From Mya arenaria (Eukaryota; Mollusca; Bivalvia; Myida; Myidae), in contig NC_069136.1 in assembly GCF_026914265.1 (NCBI RefSeq), positions 18,283,715 through 18,347,714 of the forward strand: a DNA stretch of 64,000 bases, in the 5' to 3' direction. Shown in pieces: positions 11,879-27,000 of this stretch. The translations under genes and the position numbers were made by a program. Each line of letters opens with the position of its first letter. Positions within the stretch are counted from its first letter, which is position 1. The notes beneath the pieces are model-generated. The model was not told where the DNA came from and did no database searches. It worked only from the letters and a program-made list of their open reading frames with translations.

Positions 11879-13124
11879 GAGTTTGTTACTTCTTTTATGA
11901 AAATAGAATAAAGTACCTTTAAACTAACAATTTATTAAAAGGGGGACAAATGTCTGTGACATCGGCACACTACCTATGCAGTGTTTAATGAACTTGTCAT
12001 GCAGTGTTTAATGTACCAAAATCCTCTTTTTGCATTTTTCTTCAAATGTTTAAAGTACGTTTATAGTTAATGAGTTACATTTTAATAATTCAATATCAAT
12101 TCAAAACAGAAACGCTTATAAAACAACATAAACGTGGAACAGTCACCAAGCAATTATCTATTCATGTAACAATTATTCCGAAAGTCACAGGTCATGGCTT
12201 AAGATCACGAGTGTGTAAACAATCACCACATGTTCAATGGATTTAGTTCATGTTAAGGAATTAAGTGTTGGATGTTCAAGACTCCACCGGCAAAGAGAGA
12301 ATTGCCAATACCATTAACATACAAAGTGATGAAACTTTCTGGGAAAAAGATTGTTAAGGTCGGTTGTTGGTGTACTACTGATACGTTTCTGAAGCACTGC
12401 TTGTGTTTTCCATTGACATTTTAAAAAAGAAAATAAATCGGGGTTCGCGGTCACATGACCAACTGATTGTAGAAGAACATCACGTGGTCAATGATCCTAA
12501 TAAACTAACATTTACACGACTTCGTGTTATTGGACCGATTTGTATGCTAGTGACAGGCTAAATAAGCATTTTAAGATGACAATACGAATTATGTGATTAC
12601 GCTACCAATGATCAAAAGTCAATATTATTACGCTATCAATGAGCTTCCTAGGTTGACTTTGACTGTTTGATTGACCAATGCTATAAGGCTACAAATGACG
12701 ATGGACTTATGCTATACAATTGCAAATGACGTTGCAATATGCCGATGAGACTAGTAGAGCCATGTCAGTACGCTACGGTGGGGTTTAGAAAGAATGGCAT
12801 AATAAACATGGGCGTTGTAAGTAAGATAAGACTAATCTGTCTCAGAAAGCGTATTGTGATGGCAATGCGATAGTACATGGACCAATACCACTAACACAAG
12901 CATAAAGACTTTACAAACAATGATATATCAACAACCTTTTTCTCACTGTCACGATTTCAGCCCCAATTTCCTGAGACTTATCTAAGAGGCATTAATTATG
13001 ATTTGTACACACGGAATTATTCAATGAAGAAATAAACAAACATATTATGATTATATCCCCTTGAATGCAAATTCAAACTTAACAAATGTGTTAATATAGG
13101 AACAATTATGGCATGGTTAGTGTA

Positions 13125-13903
13125 AGGTGAAAGGTCAAAGTGGTCACAACTAAGCACGACACTTCATATTGAAAAATGTTTGCAAATTAGAGGTGGCAAT
13201 GATTAAGACAGAGACGAGATGTTTGTATGAATAAAGTGCATGCACGTGCGTACGAATACAAAAAAGCTAGTCAGGCATACACAAATAATACGTTTAAATA
13301 AAGTATTATCAGAAAAAGGTTACACAGGGTACAAATTATAAACTAAATGGTTTGGCATTGAGTAGGCTTAATTTGAGATGCCTATGTGTGGTTTTGATCT
13401 CTGTATAGGCCGTTTGGTTGCCAAGATGTGAACTAGTTGGTAATATGTGTGTTTATTTAGATCACATGGGTTTGTTTTGCTCCAGATGGGGCTTATGTTA
13501 TTCAAAATGTAGTCTTTTTGGCACTTAAAATGCTTTATTAGAATACACAGTTTGTTTGGCTCGGAATGGGCTTTATTGTTGCCAAACCATATGAGTTGTG
13601 ATATGATTTAGAAAATATTTTTAAACTTCAGAAAGATCTGAGAAACAAATGTTTATAATCTCGTCTAGACTGCCCTGAATCGGTCACCTAAAAGTAAGCC
13701 CTTGTTTGTTCATTTCAAGTTAAACCATCCGAAATTAATATCACTTTTAATGTGAAAGGACTGTCTACGAACAGGACCTTTGACCTCAAAAACAATAAGG
13801 TTATCTGTTTATCATAGGAATTTCTACTAAATATAAAGATCGTATGTTTAAAACGTAAATCGTTTGTTAATAAAAGGGGCACAACGACCTTGACCTTTGA
13901 CCT
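13125..13903. promoter_or_regulatory. Cluster of DR1-type nuclear-receptor half-site pairs
   Basis: A perfect inverse-strand DR1 (TGACCTTTGACCT, 13891-13903), a near match GGACCTTTGACCT (13774-13786) and AGGTGA-A-AGGTCA (13125-13137) lie 1-2 kb upstream of MCT-A exon 1. DR1 is the classical HNF4/RXR-type site. Its relevance to a metabolite transporter is inference, and such motifs also occur in molluscan repeats. Confidence 0.25.
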
Positions 13904-15096
13904 CAACACAAATATGAGTAAGCTACAGTTTATGGCCTGTATTTTAAGCAAGTTTCAGGATAATAGGATCAAGCATTCTTGATATAGTCAGTTGAAAAAA
14001 GACTTAATAAAGATCACCATAACATTGGCCTCAAAATCAGCAGGGATTATCTACTAGACCAAGACAAGTATGGATACACAGTTTTAGGATTCTACTTATC
14101 ATTGAAAAGTTATTGTAAGAGTTAGTCCAGACCCAATAGGCACAACTAGAATTTAGTTGGTAGATGAACTTAAGCTAATGTTATTGTTATAGATACATTA
14201 AATACCTCTCCTTAGTTACAGGGTATACAAATATTAAAAAAGTCTTATTCCATGCTCCTGGAACTTCAGGACCAAAATGCAGTGAATCTACATTCAAAGG
14301 TATCGGACATAGTGTGTGGTCAAGCTTTCAACATTAACAGTGACTTTGCCATTTTGCCCACTGATCCCAAAACATTGTTCAAATTTAGTGACCTACGTAT
14401 ACAGCAATACGATAGTTATGAATTGTGAATTTTGAGTGCTTAACGTTAGCCCTTGTCACTTTTTGCTGGTTGAAGTGAACAAATAATGTGTTTCGTCTCC
14501 ATATACATTTTTATAGAATATCACCTTTGTGCCTGAACTCAAATGAACAGAGACGGCGAATCGTCTTTGTTTATAAAAATAATTCAACAATACTTAAAAC
14601 CGTACTTGCTTTTGTTTCATACGAAATGGTTTCCATTCTATGTCGTAGTTTATATTTGTAGCGTAAAATGTATAAACAGGTACCGGGTATCCTTTGTTAA
14701 TTGACGACCGTGTCCCCGGTTTAAAATTATCTTTCTTTCCATGCCATAATTACATTTCATCTTGTCTGCTTCGACGGCCAAGATTTTTGTCTTAAGAATT
14801 CCGACCCATAAATTAAGCTGGAACCCTGATATTATTATTTACCTTAATGTAAATGTTCACGCCTGGTGACCCTAAATAATTTTGATATCATTTCAAAAAA
14901 GATAACCAGTGAAGAGCTTATCAAATTGGTATACAATAGGCTGGTGTTTAGTAGTGAGTGCATCGAGCTACGTGACGCAGCATGAAGATGGAACTAGTCG
15001 ATTGCAACGCAGACAAAACCGGACGTAGACAGCGCAGAGATAATCAGGGAACGCATAGAGAAACAGTCGCATGCTTACAGTAATCGCGGCAGTGAA

Positions 15097-18000
15097 TTGA
15101 CTACTTCAGAAAATTGTGATGATATTTTAAGAACAGCCAGTGATGTTACAAAAGGTGGAACGCTTGAAAAGGCGGTGGTAGATAAAAGCAGTTCTTATCA
15201 AAACGCTGGGGCTACGGAACTAGAACCGAGTTTTTATGACAACGCGCCGGACGGGGGATGGGGGTGGGCGGTGACTTTTGCAGCGTTTATGGTGGGCGTG
15301 ATTTTGGACGGAATCTCGTTTTCGTTCGGGATTTTCTACAGGGAGCTGCTTCAATACTTTGAGGAGAGCAAGAGTCTCACTTCCTGGATTATCTCTGTGC
15401 TAAACGGAACCTACCTCGGCATAGGTGAGTGAATCATGTTCGGTTATTTTCTGAAAAAATATACTCCAACAGCTTCTATGTCAATTTTGAAGTTAAGGAA
15501 ATATTTCATACCTTTATCGGTTCTCTTTGTATTGTTCCACAATGTTTTTTTCTAAATGTCAAATACCTTTTTAGCCGACATACTTTTTTCTGTATCGTTT
15601 TTTTTTGTAGACACCTGACATTCATTTAAATAGCGTTTTACTAAAAATAAGACACCAACATAAAAATATAGGAAGTGTTTGTATACATTGTTTCGATTGT
15701 GTCATTTGAAATATTATATTTAGTCGCACTGTTTGTACAACTGTATGTGTGATCAATGTGATACTTCAAAACAAACTTCCCAATAACGACAGATGTAAAA
15801 GATTAGCATATATCAAATACCTAAAGTGAAAAGAATGCAAATTGAAAGAAATAGAACAGCAGTTCTGCAGAGTTACAATTTCTTTATAGAGTTACAGAAG
15901 AGTAACTGCACTTTTAAAGGGAATAGGCACCAATGTACCCAAAACTCGGCAAATACAGTATTTTCTAAAAACAAGCATAGATTTGTCAATGCGAGCTAAT
16001 ATATTAATACATCATTTTACATTTTAAAGTAATAAACACCCCAATCATGTTGCTGTATTTCCCCGTATAAAACAGAGCATAATGGTTTTCCATTTTAAAT
16101 CATGTCTGGCTGATGGTTGATATAATTTAGTAGTTACATCTGGCTTAACTTTTTATAAGGATTGCCATAGGGTTATTTATAACACGTCCACGTACAGTCA
16201 TTATCGCTATCATTCGCTATATGTGACGTGTCTTTTAAAATATGTTACTAGTATTTCTGATAAACATTAATATAATGTAATCTTATATGAAACCATATAT
16301 CATAGCTTTGACAGTTTTCAAAATATGCATTGAATGTACACTTGCTATACTGTATGGATCTTTCTATTACGGCATAGATATCTCAGTTTTAGATAGTTAT
16401 GCCAACACTATCGATTTTGTTAGGTGATGTAAAATCAAACCCTCGACCGGACTCCAATAATTGCGTTTCAATTTTATACCAAAATATTCAAAGTATCACA
16501 TCCCAACTGAACTTTATAAAAAGCAAGTTTATTGACTTTGACGTTTTGTGTTTTACAGAATCACATCTATCAAATGAAGTCCGCGAAGATTTTCGGCTTA
16601 TTGATAATCAAGAACTTATGTTTAGAAAAGGTTACTGGTGCCCATTCTGGTGGTTTTTTTAATGTTTGTCACGACATACTTCAGACAAATACGCTTGAGT
16701 AATTTAGAAAGTATCTACCCGAATCATTAATGGTCGAATTAAAGTACTAAAATGAAACCTTTTGAATAGGGACGTTATATCACTTATTATTCGAGTTTTG
16801 GGATAGAGTTAATGTTTGCCTTGAACATGATTTATGTAACAATATTATATTTGTTGGAGATATAAACAAAGATAAACTAAATCCACTAAATCGGAGTTTT
16901 CGGGATGTTATTTCTTTCAATAACTTACGAATTGATATCTATTCACCAATGAGAATAGCGAACTCTACGCGGACCATGTTAACTTATAAGTGATCATTAT
17001 TGTGGTCATGCCTTTATAAAAAGCTGTTTTCTGCTACCAGAAGCATCACTAGAAAGGTATGGAACTATTAACGAGCATATTTAAACAAAATAAATGATCT
17101 TATTAGAATGACCGACCGGAATGTTTTTAGTAACGGAGATATCGACAAGGCTACGAATTGCTTAGTAAAAATAATTGATAAACATCGCTGATTAATGCAT
17201 ACCTCCTTACTATCCAACAATTCGTAATTCAAATGAGTTTAGGTATGACTCTGAAATTAGAAAATTATCTAAAAATCGTGACAAACTAAAAATAAAAGTT
17301 ACGCGATCAGGAAATTCGAGTAATTGGGTCAAATATAAAAAGTAAGAAACAAAATATTAAATATGTCTTAACCTGAAAAACATGCAAACGAACATTTTTT
17401 AGTAACTTATAGGGTAAACGTATCGTGTTAAATTTATCCAATCAGCGCCTTTATTGGAAAACTGTTAAAATGCTTGTAAATCAAAACAGCAGCAAAGTCA
17501 ATGCAATACCTCCACTGCAAAACTTTGATAATTCTTATTCACTTACTGATTCGGAATAGTCAGGTTCCCTCAATGACTATTTTGTTTCTATTTCGAGAAT
17601 TGATGGTGATAATGTACTTTTACCCATCTTAAGGACTAAGACGAATAGTGAATTAGTTCAAATTAATATTACTGAGACTGGATTAAGAGATGTCCTCTAA
17701 AACATTGACATTAATAAGCTAAATGGTCCGGACAAAATTAGTCGTAGAATGCTTAAAAATACTTCATCCACTTATTTATATTCCATTGCGTTTTATCTTT
17801 AACAAATCTATTCAGAAAAGTGTCCTACAAAATGAAACTTGCAATTGTAATGCCTCTTTTTAAAAAAGGTTGACCGCACTTATGTGTCCAACTTTAGGCC
17901 AATATCGTTGAAAAGTTGTGTTGGAAATGTAATGGAACGGATAACTGTTAAACATTTGTACACTCAGTACACTCATATGCACCAAAAACAACCTTATTTA

Positions 18001-21000
18001 CAAGCACCAGTCGGGATTCATTCCTGGTCATTCGACGATTTACCAACTTATAGATAATTATTAATATATTACCAAATTTGTAATTCCTTCAAGGACAAAT
18101 AATCATCCAGTATTGTATTTTGTATATATCCAAAGACTTTGGCATCGTAGTCTCATATTTAAACTCTAAGAATACGGAATTTCAGGAACTAGGAGGGTTA
18201 TCTCATTATCTTCTGAATAGACCTTAAAGAGGTTTTGCTTGTACTTCTTTCTCTAATTTTAAGCAAATCACAGCTGGAGTCCCACAAGGTTTTGTTTAAG
18301 GTCCACCGCTTTACCGTATTTACGTTAACGATTTTCTTATACCCTAGCATTTTCAACTAGGCTTTTTGCAGGTAATAGCTCGCTTGCAGTTTCATCAAAA
18401 AGCACCGATTACATGGATAGTACAGTTAATCCAGATTTACAATTTCGGAATGGTTTAAGCAATGGCTGTTTCAATTCAACTCTTCAAAAACGAGACTTTT
18501 TTCTGCTCACTTAATAACCAGCAACAGCCATCATATTTGTTTGATAATAAACCTCTAGTAATATGCTCCCATCACAAACATTTAGGCGTAACACTGAGTG
18601 CTAATGGTACTTGGTATCACCACATAGACACTATTATTAGTTCTGCTAGAAGAAGATGTTGGTTTTATGCATTCTTTAAAATATGAAATGCATCGTAAAA
18701 CCCTTAATCAAACATATGTATCGTACCTAAGACCAATTATTGAATACGCATCAATGTTCAATATAAAAAGGGAGCATATGAAACACTCCAATACGAAGCT
18801 GCACGAATTATAACCGGTATCACACGTTCAGTATCAATTGCTATACTTATAACGGAAAAAGGAAAGATTTTATTGTCCAACAGAAAATAAATGAAAAATT
18901 TAATTGTAGTATACGAACATATTTACGGTGAATTGCCTACGTACTTATCAGATCAGTTTTCCCCTATCATGATCGATTCGTATCCTTATAATTTTGAGAA
19001 ATAGTGATAAAAGTTGTAGCAATTAATAGACGTTTAAAAATATATAACCGTTCGATGGTACCGTCGTCCTTGTCATTATGGAATTCGCTTGATATTATTA
19101 TAAGGCAATCACCAACTCGTTCGGGCTTCAAACGTAAGTTAAACAATAAACTTAAACAAACCGCTGCACCGTGTTTTTATCTTTGCAACGCCGCTTTTCT
19201 GTATATCATGCGAGACTTAGCAACAACTGTATTTAAATTCCCATTTATTTACAATCACGTTGGAGACTCGCAATGTACGCATTGAAAAAGTAATCGAAGA
19301 TGTTGAACATTTCTCTTTCCGTCAAACACAATACACAGAGCAACGAATACATTTTTTAGAAACACAAGACAATAATCTGACCTCTGCTGAATTATTTTTC
19401 GGTCTTAACAGTTTTCCGACTATCAAAATGTCTGTTCTTTAGAGAATTTCAATGTTACATAAAAAATACCAACCGTTTTAAGTAAATCATTAGCAGGAGC
19501 TTACTTCTTTACCTCTATCTTCTTTCAATATTTCCTTTTCTCACATCTTTTTCTTTAAATATTCTAATGACATTTTTATTAACTGATAAACAGATAAACA
19601 ATATGCTTTAATTGAAACATTAATATCTTAGTTTCAAAACACTTTTGCTTGGTAACAAATTAGATGTTTTGAGAGAGAGCCGTATCTTATGTTGGTAGAA
19701 CTCGTTCCTAGTCCCGTTGCGTGTTTGCTAATTAATTATTTGTCTCAAACTATATGTAAACGTGTTGAAGTTGTATTGATGATTTCATTGTATTTATATT
19801 CATGCATTGAAATGTGTTGCAACTAAGTAAATACAAAATATAAACCTTGATAAAATTTACCTTTACGTTTTTGTCTGTATTCAGGATTGTTTGGATAAGA
19901 GTAAGGTTTGTGCACGTACTGGTTTAATCCTCAGTAAATTTTACTGACCGTCCCAAGGCGGTACCAAACAATCCTTGATAAATATACCTAGTTTGGTGTA
20001 TATGCACTGTGTTGTTTGTGGAGTTTCGTGCTGTTCTTCCATGTTTCTTGTTTGTAATTTTTTGGTTTTGTGTTCTGTCTTAGGCCTTTACCCTGTGACA
20101 TTTAAACTTTTTCCTACTGAGCTTGTTTCTGTAGTTTTTCATATACGTTTTCATAAATGAACAAAAAAGTACATGAATACATCATGATATATAGTGATCT
20201 CATTCAATAAATTAGGTAAACTTTATAAACCTGCATTTTAAAAAAGAATCTCACGATTGTAAATCTTCATTGTTGCTAACATTGTTATTGTAGGAGAATT
20301 ATCATTAATTTAACTAAACACATCCCGGATCTTAAAACGATTTTATTGGTTCGTCCACTAGGCAAGACGTGTTAAATGAACATTATTCTAAAGTATACCT
20401 CATAATACCAATACATCCAGTGTTTAATAGAGCGAAGTCCGAGTTCAAATGAATAAAAAGGCCAACAACTACACACCCTGTCATGAGGCAGATACTTGAT
20501 CTAGTTGTAATACACTTGACTGGCAGTCCAGGGATCGTAAGCTTGATTCCCCGCCGCATCACTAACAAACTACTAATCGCCTTCTGAGAGGGACGTTAAT
20601 GGGGGGTCCCATGTGACAGTGCTATACACTGGTGCACGTTAAAGAGCCAGGGTAGCTCTAAATAGTGTTAAATTCTGTCTGTGCGCTATGCTCGAAATAA
20701 AACAACCTAAAATACTAGCAATCTTATTGGAACACTCCCCGAACAGGCCTTGTCCTAGTGCGAATATAAAACAGCTTGCACACCATGCACACATCATAAC
20801 TGCATGAGTCTCTCAAAGCAGACGAATTCTGAAAGTAAAACGTCATTGCGAGAAAATTACATTACAAAAAAATGAAAATCCAGTTTGTTCATCACAAAAA
20901 CCAAATAAGCATATGAAACCCAAAATGAAACAAAATGCAAAAAATCTACCAGATTTGACGATATATGTTGATAGTGAGTGTCAACCACAAACAGTATGTA

Positions 21001-24000
21001 TTCATGTTACAAATTCAATAAAATAATTCGATAGATTATATAACATGCATAAACAAGCACTCATCAGCAAGAATGTTCTGATTTTAAAGACAAGAAGAAA
21101 AGCAGTGCTAAATCGGACGATGACGAAATGGACGATCCAACTGGATCGTCATGTGGATGAAATATTTGAGCAGTACCAACAGAGCTATGAATAAGAAGTA
21201 TTAGCTTTTATGGAATAACAAAACAAGGGGCACGAGACCGAGTATGCAAAATAATGAAAAAGGCTTTTCGCAAAGCTCATGCATTCACGGATAATGTTTA
21301 ATGTAACATATCGCTCAAAGTCCTTTTTCCAAATGCTACAGAGAAAAGAAAAACTATGTTTAAATTAGTCAGTGATGATTATAATGCCGCAAAGCTTAAC
21401 AGTGAAGGACAGACTGATTAAAACTTATGTCTGTGTTTTTTCAATACTGTATGCAAAAGATGTCTAATCAGTGATGCTGCAAAGTAGTGTTTGAACTAAT
21501 ATATAATAAAATAAACTTATCATTACAGAGTAACAAAACAGTAACTTATTTTTACAGAGTAACGAAATCGAAACTTATATTCACAGAGAAACAAAAGAGT
21601 AGCTAATCTCAACAGAGTAACAAAAGAGAAACTAATCTTTACAGAGTAACAAAAGAGTAAAAACTATTTTATAGAGTACCAAAGAGTAATAAAAAGTAGC
21701 TATGTGAATATTTGAATAAACTTATTATCTAAAAAGTATATCTACTATATCACGCCTTCAACAGAAAGGACGCAAAGCCTTTGATCCCGGTTTAATCACG
21801 CGGTTTTTCAAATAATCTTTATTTCTTCCGAAATCGTTTAATAAATGTTTGTCGACGTGATATATGCGCTAAGGGGTTAGTAGGTGACCCGATACGGTTG
21901 TCTTCGCCCCCAATTTACACCATATCGGACAAACTCCTCACACCATCTTAATATATGATTGTATCATATATGATTATGTTGTAATTTTACAATGAATGAA
22001 ACTGAAAACGATTAGCAGTCATATATAAATAATTATTAATAGCCCTGTTTAGAGACACAATGTCATGACACAATTACACTGAACAAGTGGTGTTGTCGGT
22101 TAAACCAAACTGAAACTATTTATTGTTTTGGGACTACGTGCTCAATCGTGACACCACCATACAAACGATTACCATCGATATGATATGTCCAATTCAATGA
22201 ATGTCATTCACGTGAAAATTTGAACATTTAAGCGTGACTATGTCATCTTGTTAACAAAGAGAAACATTAAAGCTATAGCTTTATGATTGAGAAGATATAT
22301 ACTGCATCGAATATTTTAGTCAATACTTGAAAGGTTAAGCTAAGTCGCTCCAAACATAAAATTGATACTACAGTGTGTGTATACCACGTGATAAATTGCG
22401 TCATAAATGCTTCGTCGGAAGGCAATATTTTCTTTTGACTTTAAACAAAAATAATTTTACTATGTCTTCACCGTTTGATAGACATGAAGTTTCACCAACC
22501 TAATGTGGACTCTTTCATATTATGAGAAATGTCAAATTATGAAATGGCTATTGAACACTATCAGTGCTTTTCAGATCAGGAAGTTCAACCTGTTCTAAAA
22601 TATGACCCACGCGATAAATGATAACCAAAATAAATTGACAAATCAGTGAAATATCTTATACAAGATTTTTTGATAAATCTACGCTACTTATAAAGCTTAA
22701 ATCGGGCAGCATCAGATTGTGAAAAATCTTAAGGTTAATCCTTAGCCTTTACGACTACAATGACTGGTGTGGAAAAGCGAAGAGTTACGTACATTGCTAA
22801 TACCTTCCTTGACTGAGATGTCACGAATGTCATTTTTCTCATTCGACCTTTAACAATTCTTTGGCTTTTCATAGGTCCTATAGCGAGTATCCTGGTGACG
22901 GTGTATGGATGCCGACCCGTGGCTATATTCGGAGCCACCCTTGCCTCCGTCTCGTTCTTTATGTGTACGTTTTCCCCCAATGTTCGCATCATGATCCTCG
23001 TCTATGGCCTATTGGGAGGTATGAAACGTTTCGTTTAATATGATACTGCTTCCAATTCGAATTTGAAGTATTACGAAATAAAATTCGGTTTATTTTACAG
23101 CTTTTACAAGACAGCCCTGGAGAAATATTATAAAATTAAGTTGTCCTATATTTCATTTATTAATTCGATAATGAGGATACTTTTGATCCAAGTTTATTAT
23201 CGTGTTTAATTCATTCATAATCATAGACAGACAATGCGTTTTTCCTTTAAAATCGTGAAATGAAATACGGTCTTATATTGATATTATATATATCATAATA
23301 TTTCGTATTTTATTCACGAGTGTTATATTAAAACTTATTTCTACGAGTGGGAGAGCCACGTTTGATGGCAGTATTTGGGAATTTAGACAGCGAGTGATTC
23401 CCAAGAGGAGGTATTTGACCGGCCATTTGAGACCGCCATTTTGGATAGATTTGATCGCCTTTGTTTATTAAATGTTTTTTATGTTTTCACATCACCTATC
23501 CTATGGATTCGGACTGAAGTTGGACAGAGGTTGCTTTAGGACAACAAAATTTGCAGTATTCCTCTTTTACTTAAACATTCCCTGTGCTCGTTGAATAAAA
23601 TTGTGCTTACCTCGTATTTATAAGACTACTCGTAAAGTATTCTATATTATAAATTTCGGGGTAAGAAAGTGACCCATAATCTGATAAACGGGGCACGGGA
23701 AACTATCGGGTTCGAGCGATTATGGTTTCGAAAGCTATGGAGTAACCACGTGACCAAAACTGAAGAAAGGGCTTTGAGTCATTCATGTTGGAGGCGTTAT
23801 ATATACATGCAGCTGGGAACCAAACCAATGTCGCTGGGTTGCCAATCTTTCGACATTACCACATGTCCACTACATATATACCTCTAGTTGGGCCCCATAT
23901 CTGTCAATAAAGCGTTCTCTAGCGTCCTGGTAACAATAAAGGTTGTCATTAGAAGTGAGAAGCGGTTGTCTCGGACTTAGATAAATAAATATGTTGTCGC

Positions 24001-27000
24001 CAGTTTGTAAATTAAGAATTAAGAAAGAACACAACTACATAAATATACATTTTGAAAACAAAATTGTTGCAATTAATGTACATGATATTAATGAGTCAGG
24101 CCCATTATTTTTTATTTCGTGTTTCAGGTGCTGGTCTTGGGCTGCTGTACCTCCCTGCCATCGTTTCCGTCGGTCACTATTTCAAAAGAAAGCGCGCCCT
24201 CGCTACCGGCATTGCCGTGTGTGGAAGTGGCATCGGCGGCTTCGTGTTTGCGCCGCTTAGCGAGTTTTTAATAGAAAAATACACGTGGAAGGGTGCCATG
24301 ATGATCATTTCCGCCATTGTGCTCAACGGAATCCCTATAGCCGCCCTCTTAAGATCCCTCGAGGGCTCGCTTACTTACTCTGAACGGAAGCGGAAGGTTG
24401 AGAGCGCCGATCGCGCTTTGAAGGGAAACCGGTTAGACGATGTTTCCGGTGATAAACCCTCGAATGAAAATTCTGCAAAAAAGTGTTGTAACTTCGATTT
24501 CTCATCCACGTTCGATTTTGAGCTCCTAAAAAGCCCGACATTTATTGTATATGGGATGTCATCATTTTTATGCATGCTTGGTAAGTAGAAGATCCATTTT
24601 GATGAAATGTTACGGTTCAGTTATTCTGTATAAATATTTACATTTGCTATAAAAGAACTGATTTACCAATTAAAATAACAGACAGTTTAAAATCTTAAGG
24701 TTTTATGTCTGATAGCATGTGCTTGTACATATATGTCTTAGCGTATGTAATTGTTCTACCTAATGTATATCTTTGTATGTCTGAACCTATGTGCTTTTTG
24801 TCTGAACCTATGTACTTGTTTGTTTTGTTTTCTGGGCGTATATACTGGTATATATCGGCGTATGCGCTTGTTTGTCTAAGCGTATGCGCTTGTTTTTCTT
24901 AGTGTATGGGCTTGTATGTTTTAGCGTAAGTATATTTATGTCTGAATGTTTGTACCATTGTATTTACGCGATGAAGTGGATGAAACAAACATGTTAAGTT
25001 TTTCGTGTTGTGCATGTGTCGAATCCTAATGTTTAAAATGCCTGGGTTATATGGCGGTACAATACACACCCTGCTAATTGTCTTTCAGGTTTCTTCATAC
25101 CGTTCACATACATTCCTGATCTGGTAAACGACATGGGAATGACGTCAAAGCAAGGTGCTATGATTATATCAATAATCGGCATAACTAACACTGTGGTGCG
25201 TGTGTTTGTCGGCTGGTTGGCGGACCGACCCTGGGCAGATGCTCTTTTAATCAATAGTGTTGCTCTATTGATAGGGGGCGCTGCCACCATGTTTGTACCC
25301 ATGTACGATGTGTTTGGCGTTATGGCGACGTATGCAGTCGTTTTTGGGATAAGTATAGGTATTTAGCGAAATTTGGAAAGTAGTATGAACGGATATTTCC
25401 TGATTTTCTTGTTACAATCATTCATCATTTTAAGACAATCTACAAACATTTGCATTCCATAAGTAAATGCAAAAATTATTTAATATGTAAAATTTGACCT
25501 TTTAATCTGAAAATATTTGTTAAGCTTCATGACGCCATTTTCCCAGATGTTCAACAAGATTTTATGTAGTCCATTCATGACTGCGTGGCTACATTCGTAT
25601 TTTGAAACTATTTACTAAGAACACCTTATTTTAGCAAAGTCGGATGACATATAATGATGTTACCTCATCGGGGAAAAAGTGAATGTCAGGTTCTAGTGGT
25701 CTTTTCTCCAAGAGATTTTGTTGGGCATGAGAGGAGGGATAATTATGACATTTGTATTCCTATACTTTCATTATATGACTATATGAAGACATAGTTTTAA
25801 ACCATGTTAAGGCGAGCTAGTTCAAATAACCGTCTTTCAATTATTTTATAGTACCTTTTGAGAGCTACCACTGTTACTTCGGCTCGATTTATTTGCTTGA
25901 ATCCGATGTTTGTATCCGGTCGTTCATTACTTAACTTATTAGTTTTAATGTTTGCGTTTTACTTTTCTCTTCATTGTTTTTAAGTAATGTTCATAGTGTA
26001 ATTGCTGTCATTTTTTTAGTATCGCAATAGTGATACCCAAACAGGTTTTTTTATGAAGAGAAAAACTAAGCTAATATATTATGTGCTCTTGGTAAATTAT
26101 TTACGAACTGTTTGAAAATAAACGATGTACGATGGATAACAACCACTGATATACCAACTTTAGGAGATCAAAACTAAAAGCAGAAACGGGACAGAACGAA
26201 ATAAAATAATAAATCAAAACAGAGAAAGAACTTAGTAAAAGACAGCATAAGAACGTCAAGAATTTGTAACTTTCCTTCTAGCAAGGTATTCTAGATGATA
26301 TTTTGATGTTTTTGTTATTATTATTTATAATTGTTCTATAATTAACATTGAAAGGACGTAGATTTTTTTTGTCATTTTATACAACTGCTTTTCTGAGTCT
26401 GAGTGTATACTCGGACTTCAGACTGTTCGTATCAATGTCTCTAATATACAAGATCTGAAACACGTTTTATATATACTTGATATGTAACTTGCAAGCGAAT
26501 TAAACTGTCACCTGTATAACATAAACATTGGAAACATATCCTTCTATCTAGTATATTAAGAACTTCAAAATCACGTTTATAGTAATTGCGTTCTGCTGAA
26601 AAGGTATATATAAACGTTGGCAATATTACGCTTTAAAATATTAAAGGGAAAATAAAAACAATACACTAAAAGAAAAGAAAACAACAGTATGATCTGATCG
26701 CAAACATTGTTATAAATCAAGAAAATATGATATATAAACATCCCTTAAAAGTTACAGTTTGTATTTTTTGTCTCTTCAGCCGTGTTCGTATCTTATCGCT
26801 CTATCATCATGGCTGAACTGTTGGGTATAGAGAAACTAACGTCCTCTTTTGGGCTCGTCACCATGTGTCAGGGCTTATCAGCATTTATTGGAGCCCCCAT
26901 AGCAGGTACATGGCATTAAAGACATTTATGAAGTCATAATTGTGATCTCTGAAATAGCCTAGACTAAACGCCAAATGATTTTCTTGTAGCAGATAAGTGT

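Larger units (their letters stand above)
10384..15096. other. Head-to-head intergenic region between MCT-B and MCT-A 5' ends
   Basis: About 4.7 kb with no host exon. It holds a triplet microsatellite (11568-11714), a short hairpin (11784-11878) and nuclear-receptor-like DR1 sites (13125-13903). It should contain the MCT-A promoter. No TATA/Inr pair stands out. Confidence 0.5.
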
